A stretch of DNA of 64,000 nucleotides, taken from contig CAMTDV010000022.1 of the NCBI GenBank assembly GCA_947069175.1, positions 35,899,476-35,963,475 of the forward strand. Reading direction: 5' to 3'. The translations under genes were made by a program, and so were the position numbers. This DNA is from Scalesia atractyloides (lineage: Eukaryota > Streptophyta > Magnoliopsida > Asterales > Asteraceae). Every line of letters starts with the position of its first letter. Position 1 is the first letter of the stretch. Below are positions 1-10,265 of this stretch, piece after piece. The notes under the pieces are model-generated. The model did not search any database. It was not told where the DNA came from and saw nothing but the letters and a program-made list of their open reading frames with translations.

Positions 1-303
1 CGTGCTGAGCAGATAAGGGCTGACTGGCTCGAAGACAGAGTCCTTGAATCTAGCTGGAGAATTCAAGAACTAGAACAGAATCAGGCACCTGCACCAGTAC
101 CCGCACCAGCACCGGCCCCTCCAGTGCCGGTAGAGGAGGATCCAGAAGAGGATCCAGAAGAGGATCCGGAAGAGGATCCAGAAGAGGATCCAGAGGAGGA
201 TCCAGAGGAGGATCAGGAGGAAGACCCAGCTGTAGAAGCTGGAAACGCCGTGGAGGATGACGGTAACGATAGTGATTTAGGGGATGGAGACGTAGAAGAC
301 TGA
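1..303 (+). CDS. C-terminal part of acidic EEDP-repeat protein upstream of gag (element A)
   Basis: The frame is open from the first base to a TGA at 301-303, about 100 codons with no start in the window. It begins with a charged, helix-prone stretch (WLEDRVLESSWRIQELEQ), passes a Pro/Ala-rich linker, and then runs through eight near-identical EEDP tetrapeptides to an acidic tail. It lies about 260 bp upstream of the gag start of a Ty3/gypsy element and on the same strand. I recall similar acidic EDP-repeat frames upstream of gag in composite-family gypsy elements, but that is memory and not shown here. It is unusually undamaged compared with the broken gag-pol downstream. The function is unknown. 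It could be an extra retrotransposon ORF or the tail of a host gene flanking the element. Confidence 0.6.
   Translation, partial: RAEQIRADWLEDRVLESSWRIQELEQNQAPAPVPAPAPAPPVPVEEDPEEDPEEDPEEDPEEDPEEDPEEDQEEDPAVEAGNAVEDDGNDSDLGDGDVED
133..228 (+). repeat. 12-bp tandem repeat encoding EEDP
   Basis: Eight 12-bp units of the type GAAGAGGATCCA run head to tail in frame. Unit 7 ends CAG instead of CCA and unit 8 is more diverged (GAGGAAGACCCA). The array encodes EEDP six times, then EEDQ, then EEDP. Confidence 0.9.
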
Positions 304-564
304 CATGTCTCGCTTATTTTATTTACTTTCCTTCAGTCTATTTATTTTCCTACTTATGTTTAAACTTGAGACTTTATAGTAAACTGATATTTTTGGTTGG
401 CACTTTGTAAGACGTTGAAACTTTATTTAATCGAATATTTCTTTTTGACTGTTTAATTTATTTGGGTTGACATAATCTGAGGAATTATTAAGTATGGAAT
501 AGGATAACTATATTGGATATATAGACATATCGGTGTGTGTTTATGTTGTCTTGCGAAGATCTAA
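304..564 (+). other. AT-rich spacer between acidic ORF and gag
   Basis: No reading frame, clear repeat or primer-binding site is visible. It separates the acidic ORF from the gag start and probably belongs to the leader of element A. Confidence 0.5.
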
Positions 565-1856
565 ATGGCAACTGGACGTCGCGGAAACCTTAACATGACG
601 CCCGAAGAATTAGCTGCAATGATCCAAGAGCACGTGAATGCAGCTCTAGCGGGTGTTCAGAACCAACCGGCAGGTAACCATTATTAAATTTTCATGGGAA
701 AATCTAATAGTTGGGCTAGTAAAATTCCTCACTGACTACCTGTCCTCTGTCAGCAGGAGGGGTCATAACCCCTACAAGATGTTTCTCGACGCGAAGCCAA
801 GCAAATTCACGGGGGCAGAAGGACCCATAGGACTGGTCCGCTGGATCGAAAAGTCCAAATCAGTGTTTGAAATGTGCAATTGTCTGGAGGCCAACAAGGT
901 CAAGTATGCTGCCTCAACATTGAGGATGGGGCACTAACTTGGTGGAATGCACAAGTCTAAACGCGTGGACTAATTGCTGCAAATGCAATGGCCTGGGCCG
1001 AGTTTAAGGCCCTAATCAAAGAAGAGTACTGTCCGCGAGACAGAGTTCAACAGTTGGAGCAAACATTATGGAACCACAAGATGGTGGGATCGGAAATCGA
1101 AGCATACACAGCAAAACATCACGACCTGGTATTTCTATGTCCCGATCTGGCCAACACTGTGGAGAAACGACTCAAGTTCTACCTAGGGGGTCTGGTCCCT
1201 GAGATTCAGGGTATGGTAATGGCTAGTAACCCTGCTACTGAGCATCAAGCAATCAGGTTGGCGCACAAACTCACCGATAAGGCGGTGGAACAAAAGAAGT
1301 TGCCAACTCGGGGTACGACTGAAGTTGCCCCTGATAATAAAAGAAAGTTTGAAGACTCGTCTGCTCGACAGTCTTCGTCATCCCAGCAACAACAGGGGAA
1401 CCAGAAACGATTCAATAATTTCAACAGCCACCGGGTTCAAAATAATCAGCCTGCCAACAACAACCAAAACACAAGCGGCTATGTAGGTCGAAAGCCGCAG
1501 TGCAATCGCTGTAATCTTCATCATCACGGCCCTTGTGCCGGGAATCGCTGCCAACGATGTGGCAAGGTGGGACATGCGGCAAAGGATTGTCGCGGGGAAA
1601 TCATGTCCCGACAAAACCAAAATCAACCCCAGGGTCAGCAGCAGGGTGTTAACCGGGATGCTATCAGTGTGGTAGCACTGCCCACTTCAAAAGAGACTGC
1701 CCACAGCTTCATAACAACAACAATGGTGGGAACCACCACAACCACAATAACCAAAGCAACAATAATAACAACATCAATAATGGAAATGGTGGCACAGGAG
1801 GTGCCAAAGGTCGCGCATTTACGCTGGGCCACGGAGAGGCCAGAAACGACTCGAAC
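565..1856 (+). pseudogene. gag: gag of element A (Ty3/gypsy), broken
   Basis: Gag forms the particle of an LTR retrotransposon. The chosen start is ATG 565 (MATGRRGNLNMTPEELAAMI). The conserved retrotransposon-gag core follows: a KMFLDAKPSKFTG segment at 776-826, LTWWNAQV near 930-960 (in a shifted frame), and EFKALIKEEYCPRD near 1000-1040. An Asn/Gln-rich linker leads to two zinc knuckles, CX2CX4HX4C at 1549-1590 and a second at 1659-1700 whose usual Gly before His is Ala. Damage is visible: an apparent indel near 910, an in-frame TAA at 955-957 (a CAA-to-TAA change), and a one-base loss near 1654 that moves the second knuckle to another frame. Exon 1 and the core are also in different frames across a possible intron (674-756). 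Family assignment is firm, but the gene cannot make a full product. Confidence 0.88.
674..756 (+). other. possible gag intron
   Basis: A GT at 674 in good donor context (CAG|GTAACC) and an AG at 753 or 756 after a pyrimidine-rich stretch bracket an AT-rich insert with TAA stops in the gag-start frame. Neither acceptor restores the gag frame exactly, being off by one base, so an indel or a different explanation is needed. Confidence 0.35.
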
Positions 1857-2297
1857 GTGGTCACCGGTAAGTTTCCCCTTAATGAACATTTTGCTACTGT
1901 GCTTTTTGATACGGGTGCGGATAGGAGTTTTACATCTGAGTCTTTTAGGAAGAACCTAAATCTCACGCCTAAACCCTTAGAGACCCCTTATGTCATAGAA
2001 CTAGCCGATGGTAATTCTGTAGATGTGACCCATATAGTATCCGGCTGTCAACTCAAACTCGCGGGTCACACTTTTACCATTGATCTGATGACAACTACCC
2101 TGGGTAGTTTTGACGTGGTAGTCGGAATGGACTGGCTATCCGACGTCCGAGCTGAAGTTCTCTGCTTCGAAAAATCTATCCGTGTTCCGCTCTCTAATGA
2201 CGAAATCTTGACGGTGCAAGGCGAGAAGGCAGGCGCCGTCACAAACATCATCTCTTACATGCAAGCGCAGAAGTATCTTCGGACGAGAAACATATAG
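1857..2297 (+). pseudogene. retroviral-type aspartic protease of element A
   Basis: The active-site motif LFDTGADRSF, with Asp codon GAT at 1908-1910, lies about 18 residues in. It is followed by the flap region and the VVVGMDWLS motif near 2121-2145, typical of Ty3/gypsy proteases that mature the Gag-Pol polyprotein. The frame continues from the second gag zinc knuckle without a break, so the Met at 1857 is not a real start. The frame ends at TAG 2295-2297, where one base has been gained or lost. Downstream the linker (EDIPVVRDFSDVFPEEL) continues in another frame. Confidence 0.85.
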
Positions 2298-3200
2298 AAG
2301 ACATCCCCGTCGTCCGTGATTTTTCCGATGTATTCCCAGAGGAGTTACCTGGTCTCCCACCACATCGACAATTGGAGTTTGAAATTGAATTGGCAAACCA
2401 TGCAACTCCCATTGCCAAGGCCCCATACCGTCTAGCTCCAGCCTAGCTGCAAGAGCTGTCTACCCAACTTCAGGAACTGTTAGAAAAAGGATTTATCCGA
2501 CCTAGCACTTTGCCATGGGGAGCTCCAGTCCTTTTTTCAAGAAGAAGGACGGGACCTTCCGCATGTGCATCGACTACAGGGAACTCAATAAGGTTACTGT
2601 CAAGAACCGATACCCATTACCTCGCATCGACGATCTCTTCGACCAACTTCAAGGGTCAAGCTACTACTCCAAGATTGATCTACGTTCCGGTTATCACCAG
2701 TTACGCGTCAGGGAGGAGGATATCGCTAAGACGGCATTTCGTACTCGGTATGGCCATTATGAGTTCTTGGTCATGCCATTCGGTCTCACCAACGCACCCG
2801 CAGTGTTCATGGACCTCATGAACCGCGTGTGTAAACCGTATCTCGACAAGTTTGTCATTGTGTTCATCGATGACATACTCATCTACTCTAAAGGTGAAGA
2901 AGAACATGCTGAACATCTACGATTACTGCTGGGATTACTTCAACAGGAGAAACTATATGCCAAGCTTTCAAAGTGTGATTTCTGGATTCGGGAAGTTCAG
3001 TTCCTCGGGCATATCGTAAATGAAAAGGGTATCCACGTCGACCCCGCCAAGATTGAAGCTATCAAAAACTGGGAAGCACCCAGGACACCGACGGAGATCC
3101 GCCAATTTTTGAGTTTGGCTGGTTACTACAGACGTTTCATCGAGGGACTTTCAAATCGCGCAACCGCTTACTACCCTCACCCAGAAAGGCATCAAGTATG
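2298..3200 (+). pseudogene. reverse transcriptase domain of element A
   Basis: RT copies the element RNA into DNA. The order of motifs is canonical for Ty3/gypsy: the SDVFPEELPGLPPHR linker (2320-2370), WGAPVLF and KKKDGTFRMCIDYRELN (2515-2590), YPLPRIDDLFDQL, KIDLRSGYHQ, FLVMPFGLTNAP, then the catalytic VFIDDILIYS (FIDD at 2863-2874), with AGYYRRFIEG near 3120-3145. The polymerase Asp pair is intact. Breaks are an in-frame TAG near 2443, a one-base loss in the T run near 2528, and a frameshift near 3160 leading into RNase H. Confidence 0.9.
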
Positions 3201-3660
3201 CTTGGGGTGACAAGCAGGAAGCGGCATTTCAATTGCTGAAACAGAAACTTTGCAGTGCACCCATTCTGTCCTTGCCGGAAGGGACAGATGATTTTGTAGT
3301 ATATTGTGATGCTTCCATTCAGGGATTGGGATGCGTACTCATGCAACGCGATAAGGTCATCGCGTATGTGTCCCGACAATTGAAGGTTCACGAGAAAAAC
3401 TACACAACACATGACCTGGAATTGGGAGCAGTAGTGTTTGCACTTAAGATTTGGAGACACTACCTATATGGAACGAAGTGCACAATCTTTACAGACCACA
3501 AGAGCCTCCAACACATCTTTGATCAGAAGGAGTTGAACATGCGACAGCGTCGCTGGGTCGAACTCTTGAACGATTATGAATGTGCCATTCGGTATCACCC
3601 GGGTAAAGCTAACGTGATAGCTGATTCCCTCAGTAGGAAGGAACACTTGAAACCTCGTCG
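3201..3660 (+). pseudogene. RNase H domain of element A
   Basis: The domain removes the RNA template during reverse transcription. The four acidic residues of the RNase H site can be seen in order: YCDAS (Asp codon 3307-3309), LELGAVVFALK, FTDHKSLQ and IADSLSRK. The usual RYHPGKAN segment precedes the last Asp. The stretch is one uninterrupted frame joined to the integrase zinc finger, making it the best preserved part of the element. Confidence 0.88.
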
Positions 3661-5140
3661 GGTACGAGCACTACAGCTCACCATTCATTCGGGGTTACCC
3701 GAACAGATACGCGACACGCAGTTAGAAGCAGTTAAGGAAGAAAACATCAAGGCCGAATCGGTGGGAAAGATGGAACGCGATTGGGAAGTAAAACCCAATG
3801 GAGCCCGATATTTCATGAATCGTATATGGGTACCTCTCTACGGAGACCTTAGAAAGCTAGTCATGGACGAAGCTCACAAATCCCGATACTCTGTCCATCC
3901 TGGTTCGGATAAGATGTATCAAGACCTTAAAGCTGCGTATTGGTGGCCCAACATGAAAGCCGATATAGCAACCTACGTGAGCAAGTGTTTGACTTGTGCA
4001 AAAGTCAAGGTAGAGTATCAGAAACCATCGGGGCTACTCAACAACCTGAGATCCCAGTGTGGAAATGGGATCAGATCTCGATGGACTTCATCACTAAACT
4101 CCCACGAACTTTGGGTGGTTGCGATACCATCTGGTGATTGTGGATCGTTTAACTAAGTCCGCACACTTCCTAGCTATTAAAGAAACAGATAAGATGGAGA
4201 AGTTGACTCGCATCTACATTAAGGAAGTAGTTTCTCGGCACGGAGTGCCAACGTCCATCATCTCAGACAGAGATGCTCGCTTCACGTCCAACTTTTGGCA
4301 GTCACTTCAGAAAGCGTTGGGAACATGCTTAGATATGAGCACAACTTATCACCCTCAGACTGATGGTCAAAGCGAAAGGACCATACAGACCTTGGAAGAC
4401 ATACTTAGGGCATGCGTAGTAGACTTCGGGAATAGTTGGGAAATCCACCTGCCTTTAGAGGAATTCTCATATAACAACAGTTACCATACGAGTATATCGG
4501 CAGCACCTTTTGAGGCATTATACGGTCGTAAATGTAGATCACCGGTCTGTTGGGCAGAAGTCGATGACAGTTAACTCACAGGCCCTGAGTTGATACTTGA
4601 GGCTACTGAAAAGATTGTACAAATCAGAAACCGCATGGCGACGGCATGAGGTCCACAGAAAAGCTACGCTGATCAACGACGCAAACCGCTCGAATTTCAA
4701 GTAGGCGACCACGTCCTACTGAAGGTGTCACCCTGGAAGGGTGTAATCCGCTTTGGAAAACGAGGCAAACTAAACCCACGGTACGTAGGCCCGTTTGTGA
4801 TCTTGAAACGTATTGGACCCGTATTAGACCTTCCTGCCGAACTCAGTGGAGTTCACAACGTTTTTCACGTGTCAAATCTGAAAAAGTGTCTATCAGATGA
4901 AACCCTAGTCATTCCATTGGATGAGATTCAAGTGGATGAACAACTGCACTTTGTGGAACAACCTATCGAGATCATGGATCGTGAGATCAAGACTCGAAGG
5001 CACAGCAAGATTCCAATCGTCAAGGTCGTTGGGACTCTAAGCGAGGACCGAAGTTCACGTGGGAAAGAGAGGACCAAATGAAAAGCAAATACCCACACCT
5101 CTTTGCAGCTGAGCAACAAGTTAACGATGCCACCAACTAA
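3661..5140 (+). pseudogene. integrase with chromodomain-type C-terminus, element A
   Basis: Integrase joins element cDNA to host DNA. It has an HHCC zinc finger (HPGSDKMYQDL...CLTCAKVK, 3895-4010). The DDE core follows: the first Asp in SMDFITKLP (near 4080), the second in SDRDARFTSNFW (near 4265), and Glu in DGQSERTIQ (near 4370). The C-terminal part has the GPFVILKRIG and HNVFHVSNLKKCL motifs, then PIEIMDREI and a chromodomain that continues in a shifted frame from about 5030 to a TAA at 5138-5140. Breaks are frameshifts near 4040 and 4125, in-frame TAA at 4572-4574 and TGA near 4647, and one base lost near 5030. The chromodomain places it among chromoviruses, most like Tekay. Confidence 0.88.
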
Positions 5141-5335
5141 ATTTTCGGGACGAAAATTCTTTTAACATGGGGATGATGTGACAACCTGGGAATTTCTTGT
5201 AATTTCGCATACCATTGTTAACGAACTAAATCTTTGTGCGTGGCACTCTAAACATGTACGCTGCATTCTAAACCGCGTTTACTCAATTTTCGGGACGAAA
5301 ATTCTTTCAACATGGGGATAATGTGACATCCCGGT
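5141..5335 (+). repeat. duplicated polypurine tract plus LTR head, element A
   Basis: The string TTTTCGGGACGAAAATTCTT, an ACATGGGGAT purine tract and TGTGACA occur twice, 145 bp apart. TGTGACA starts at 5177 and again at 5322. Either copy could be the true plus-strand primer site and LTR start. The second is the better LTR head (TGTGACATCCCGG). Confidence 0.8.
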
Positions 5336-5714
5336 TTTTTAGATATCTTAAACGCACTACTTCACGGTTATTCGTTCCTACGTTAAATTGATTCGGAGAC
5401 TTAAATTGCACGCTCGAAATAATTATGATAATTTCGTGTACTTGTCAAATGAATTACGCGCTACGTATTAAACGTTTATAAGTTGGTGAGTTATTATGTG
5501 ATGTTCCGATTTCGTGATTTGTTTTAGTTGTAAAATGTAGATATAATAAATAGATAAATGAATCGAACCGAGCCGCGAAACCAATAGACCTCACTTCTTT
5601 GCGACTCAAGTAGTTAATCGAAACTTGATGACCAAGTTGTAGACCCAAACCGACCCACCCGAACCCCTTGCGGCCGCGAGCACCCAAACCGCAAACCCTT
5701 CCCTTTTCCCTTTA

Positions 5715-5765
5715 CCTCTTGCGCTATATATACACATACATGCATGTGCATTGCTTCACAAACAA
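5715..5765 (+). promoter_or_regulatory. LTR promoter with TATA box, element A
   Basis: CTATATATAC at 5724-5733 follows a C/T-rich stretch and precedes a CA-rich segment suitable for initiation about 30 bp downstream. It lies inside the LTR, where the element's RNA polymerase II start is expected. Confidence 0.6.
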
Positions 5766-7517
5766 AACACACAAACCCTAATAGCTAAACAGCCGACGGC
5801 AGCCTCCCATTCACCCTCTCGATCGCAAGACAGCCTTGCTGCATCCCTCTTGATCGCGGCAGCCCTCCCCTCACCATTCTCCTTCTCGGTTGCGATTTTC
5901 CTTGATCATCGCTCCCATCTCGCTCACGGCTCATTAATCTTCGGTGTAAAAGGTTAGAGTTTATCATTGTTTGCAAAGTTATACTAGGATTATAAACTCT
6001 TGATCATGCTTGAATGTAGTGTTATGATGTTAGTCGATTAATTATGCTAGTTGCGATTATGATGATTAGCGGAATTAAGAAACGTTAGGCTGCGTTTTGT
6101 GTGATAAAAACTATATGTTATGATTATGGTTTGAATGGGTATGATATATATGATGATATATGATTGGTAATTCTGTTCTTGATCGCTTATATTTAACGTA
6201 TCGATTGTTTAAACGGATTAGATTGCGATAAAATGCTGAATCAGGATGCTGAATGGTGTTTACAGCCAACTTCAACTGGCTGTAACTTGGTTATTATTTA
6301 TCGAAAAACAGACTTTCTGAAGTCTAAAACGTAGAGTTTTGAAAAACGCTTCTAATGGGCTGGATTCATGTTTTTCTGAAGTCGTTTCGTATTTTTAAGT
6401 GGCCAATTAAATTCAGTAACTGAAGCTGTGAAAATTCTGAAAAATTGTTAGTTGTTTATAGAGTCGGAACTAATAATCTGTAGAGAGTCGAATCATGAAA
6501 TTTGTACAGCAACTAGATATGGAAATTTTCGGGAAACTCCCACTGGAATTTTGTTAATTGGACGAACGGTGATTTTTAAATAAATTCTCCCATGGACTGC
6601 AGTCAGAAAACGACGACTCTGACTGCCGCCTAGCATATTAATATTTATGAATAATTGGTAAAGTGTTAGGACTAGAAAAATTTACATAAAATTCTACAGT
6701 ATAGTTGACACCTTCTGTAAAATAATTGGAATTTTTGGAATGTGGGAACTATTTTATAAAAATCCTCGAAAACAGCTTAATTATGAGTATATAAGCTGAA
6801 ACTTGATAACTTGCGAATGTGTGTACCAAAGTGTTGTATGGTTTGATTGTGTTCATGATAAATTGTTTTGATCACTATATTGGTATGATGATACTTGCAT
6901 GCATGATTTGAGTCTTAGGAATTGTCATTGTATGTACCGCATTGTGTGTTAGTATGTGTAGGACTTGTATCAGTGTGTTCACACACTAACTCTAAATCAA
7001 TTGACTTGTTAGGACGCAACTAACGGTCCCATCATTTGCAACTTCTGTGTTACACTAACCGAGCAACTAAAGGTGAGTTCACGGCCCCTAATTTTATCCG
7101 GTTTTAAACAACAGGGGGAGAAACATGTATACACTCTACAACTCTATCTCTTTACGTTATACGAAATTAACGTCATTAAACTATTCAGTAACTAAGTTAA
7201 TGTTAATGTACGTTATGGTCACTAAGCAGCTATATCACACAAGTCCTCGACAATCTCTCGGATCGTTAGGATTGGGTTAGATAGCGAGGAAATTATAAGT
7301 AGTACTACTGGGCCCGACAAGCCCCATCCGAGCTAGTCGCGCTAGCCGACCGGGTATGGTCAACGGATGAATAATTTGGCCTAACTTCGCCATGGTCAGT
7401 GATAGGCCTGGCAACATGGAGGCACAACAGTCAGCTTAGATCGCGAACACTTACGTGACATAACTTTAGGCTAGCTACCTACATGTTAACATTGAACTTA
7501 ATTACGAATCAACAATA

Positions 7518-7675
7518 TTATCCCGGGTTAGGGATAATGGAACCAACAACGTTATTATTCCGCGTTAGGAATAATGGAACCTCATTATTATTCCGGGTAA
7601 GGAATAATGGAACTATCAGTATTATTCCGGGTTGGGAATAATGGAACTAAATCGTTATCCCGGGTTAGGGATAAC
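7518..7675 (+). repeat. five tandem palindromic units in LTR A
   Basis: Units start at 7518, 7555, 7588, 7622 and 7655, spaced 33-37 bp. Each contains a self-complementary core of the type TTATTCCGGGTTAGGAATAA followed by TGGAAC. Paired changes (TTATCCC with GGGATAA, TTATTCC with GGAATAA) keep the stems intact. Confidence 0.85.
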
Positions 7676-8119
7676 GGGGGAAACAAACTTATAACCGAAC
7701 AAACGAATCTATGAAAACCTGTGAACTCACTCTTCTTTAATGTTGACACTTGTTTCTTTACATGTTTCTCAGGACGCTAGGAGCTCTAGGTGCACTCACT
7801 TGCATTGATCAAGACATCTTTTTATCGAGTCTCATTTACAAACATTGTTTTGGGTTTTTCTTTAGTTTTGGCGTTTGTGTTGGCGCCCGTTCCTCTACTT
7901 TATTTTTATGCTTCTGCTCGACTATAAAAACTAATGCTTCCGCTAAACATTGAAAACTAACTAAGACAATATAAAATCTACTATGAATGGTTAAACAAAT
8001 GATTTTGGAAAACGTATTATCAAATCATATAGATTCGTTCGACGTACTAGTGTCTCAGATTCTGGTTTGTTCACACGCCTCGCGGTAAAACTCTGCAAGT
8101 GGAAATTGACGGTGTGACA

Positions 8120-8932
8120 TGCGTGGAGTCTCAAATTCCAATATTGATATGCCAAGCAGCTCCAACCTATACCGTACTTGCTAGCCTGCGCTTAGTCTTT
8201 TGAAAATATGTTAGCTTTCGCTGGTAAACACAATAAACCGACACGTTTTGAAAATCTTTTCAAATCATTTTATACCATTTTGTATACCATTTTAAAAATA
8301 ACTTGGGACAAAGTGATATCTCTTGTTACCAGTATTACATGCTTGTTAATATATATGGGGCCTGGAACTAAACTTCTATACATGATTAACTGACATGCCA
8401 CTTTTCAAAAAATATAATAGCATTAGCGTCTGTCAGGTATATGTCTACAGCTCGCGCTTAGGTCGTGGCCACTTAAAATTAAGTGAGCCGATTATATCTA
8501 GGACATCGAATTAACCCCCAATGTTTAAGTTATCAAGGAAAACGGATTAAAATGGGTTATTTAAATTTTAAGCATCATTCACCGTTATTTTATTCCAAAC
8601 CAAGCAGCTAATGTTGTATCACAAGACCATATAGGGAAAATAGGCTAAACATATTTAGCTGAGCTTTTCCTTACAAATAAAAGATGTTTAAGCACATCCA
8701 TAATCAAAACAACCTAATTACAGGCGCAATTTACTGGAGGCTCCTAGTCTAGAATAGACGGAAGTATGATCCGTTAGAATGTTAACGGGTCTTTTTGTTA
8801 TAAGACTTGAGGCAGTTAACTTATAATAAATAGGTATGGTTTGCTAGATTAAGCGGAGACCGGATAGAATGTAGTTTGCACCCTTACGAGTATAAACTAT
8901 GTTATATTAGTCAACCGTACGCGCATATTCTA
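8120..8932 (-). mobile_element. truncated LTR of element D (left end of tandem)
   Basis: It matches the right-hand D LTR (from about 36250) through shared blocks such as GCTTTCGCTGGTAAA and AAGCGGAGACCGGATAGAATG. It lacks the LTR's first 220 bp or so, where element A is inserted, and has an internal loss near 8890. At about 8931 it jumps straight into the integrase end of D, so the rest of the LTR and the polypurine tract are deleted. Confidence 0.75.
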
Positions 8933-10265
8933 CAGAACTGACGCATTCGGTTATTTCAAATGGTCCAATATATCTAAGACTTAACTTGCTTCCAAATCTC
9001 ATGACACCTTTCCAAGGTGACACTTTTAATAATACCTTGTCCCCAATCTGGAACTCAAGAGGTTTCTGCCTCTTATCTGCATAGCTCCTCTACATATCTC
9101 AGGCAGCTTTGAGTCTATCACACATTTTTATAATCTTATCCATGGTCTCTACGACTATCTCACGTTCTAACAGTTGGCTTTCTCCCACTTAGCCCAACAA
9201 ACGGGCGTTCTACACTTTCCCCCGTACTAGGCTTCAAATGTAGCGGCCTTGACACTTGTATGGTAACTGTTGTTGTAGGAGAATTTAGTTAGTGGTAGAT
9301 GATCATCCCAACTAATACCTATATCAATGACACATGCTCTCAGCATGTCTTCAAAGTTTGGATGGTACGTTCACTCTGACCATCAGTCTATGGATGGTAA
9401 GCTGTACTGAAATTTAATCGTATGCCTAAGGATCGTTGGAAACTTTTCCAAAAATGTGATGTAAACCTAGAATCTCTATTAGAAACTATGGATACTGGCA
9501 CTCCATGAAGGGACACAATATTGTTCGCATATAGTTGAGCTAATTCATCAGATCTAAAAGTTCCTTTATTGGCAAAAAGTGGGCTAACTTAGTCAGTCTG
9601 TCGACTATCACCCAAATCGTGTCATTGCCACGTTTAATCTTTGGTAACTTGGTAATCAAGTCCATTGTTACCATTTCCTATTTTCAAATGGAACCTTTGG
9701 GTTGTAATAATCCTGACGGTTTCTGATGTTTGGCTTTAACTTGCGAACACGTCAAATATTTAGCTATAATGAACATCCGCATTGCACCATTTTTCAACAA
9801 TTAGAATAGGAGCTCCCCAAGGGGATGAACTAGGTTGTATGAAACCTTTCATAAGAGGTTCTTGAAGTTGCGCCTTCAGTTCTTTCATCTCAGTTGGCGC
9901 TAAGTGGTATAGAGCTCTAGCTATTGGAGCTAACCTAGGCAATATGTCAATCCTAAACTCAACTTGCATTTCTTGGGGTAATCTAGGTAGATCTTCAGGG
10001 AATACTTCAGAGAATTCATAAATGACTAGTATATCTTCTATCTTCGGTTTTGGTGTTTCTATCGTTACCTGTGCCTGGTAAATGACACATTCTTTCTTAG
10101 ACACTTGGATGTTGTAAGCAAGGATGCATTCCTGGGCAATTCGTAGTGCCGATCTCCATGAATGATGAGTGTTTCGCAAGACCGTGATTTGATTTCAATC
10201 ATCTTTTTATTGGAGGCAATGCAGGCTTGGTTATGGAATAACAAGTCCATGCCTAAGACTATATC
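8933..10265 (-). pseudogene. element D left copy: integrase tail and protease-RT linker
   Basis: On the minus strand this reads, from high to low coordinates, the end of the protease, then the linker EDILVIYEFSEVFPEDLPRLP, then the RT start through SSPWGAPILIVEKW (9760-10179). It next jumps to the integrase zinc-finger end and core remnants, with the integrase C-terminus and chromodomain approach to about 8940. The RT catalytic core and RNase H are missing at a junction near 9755. The matching segment in the right copy is 32115-33286. Protease coding is cut at 10261-10265 by insertion of element B and resumes at 18702. Confidence 0.8.
10261..10265. repeat. target-site duplication ATATC (left, element B)
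   Basis: ATATC lies directly before TGTCACACC. The same five bases follow the right terminus at 18702-18706. The unoccupied copy has a single ATATC at 33282-33286. Confidence 0.93.

Larger units (their letters stand above)
5322..8119 (+). mobile_element. 3' LTR of element A
   Basis: It begins TGTGACATCCCGG after the polypurine tract and ends CGGTGTGACA at 8119, about 2.8 kb (2.94 kb if the first head at 5177 is used). It holds a TATA box and an array of short hairpin repeats. The sequence to its right is a different LTR (family D) lacking its first 220 bp or so. This implies element A landed inside a D LTR, with its other end upstream of the window. The expected target-site repeat after the LTR is TGCGT (8120-8124). 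Confidence 0.8.

Noticed and set aside
5751..5957. 68-codon frame just after the LTR A TATA box
   Set aside because: It lies in the transcribed leader of the LTR, is Ala/Ser-rich by base composition only, and has an equally long opposite-strand frame.
7750..7953. 67-codon frame at the end of LTR A
   Set aside because: Hydrophobic by T-richness, inside an LTR, no family resemblance.
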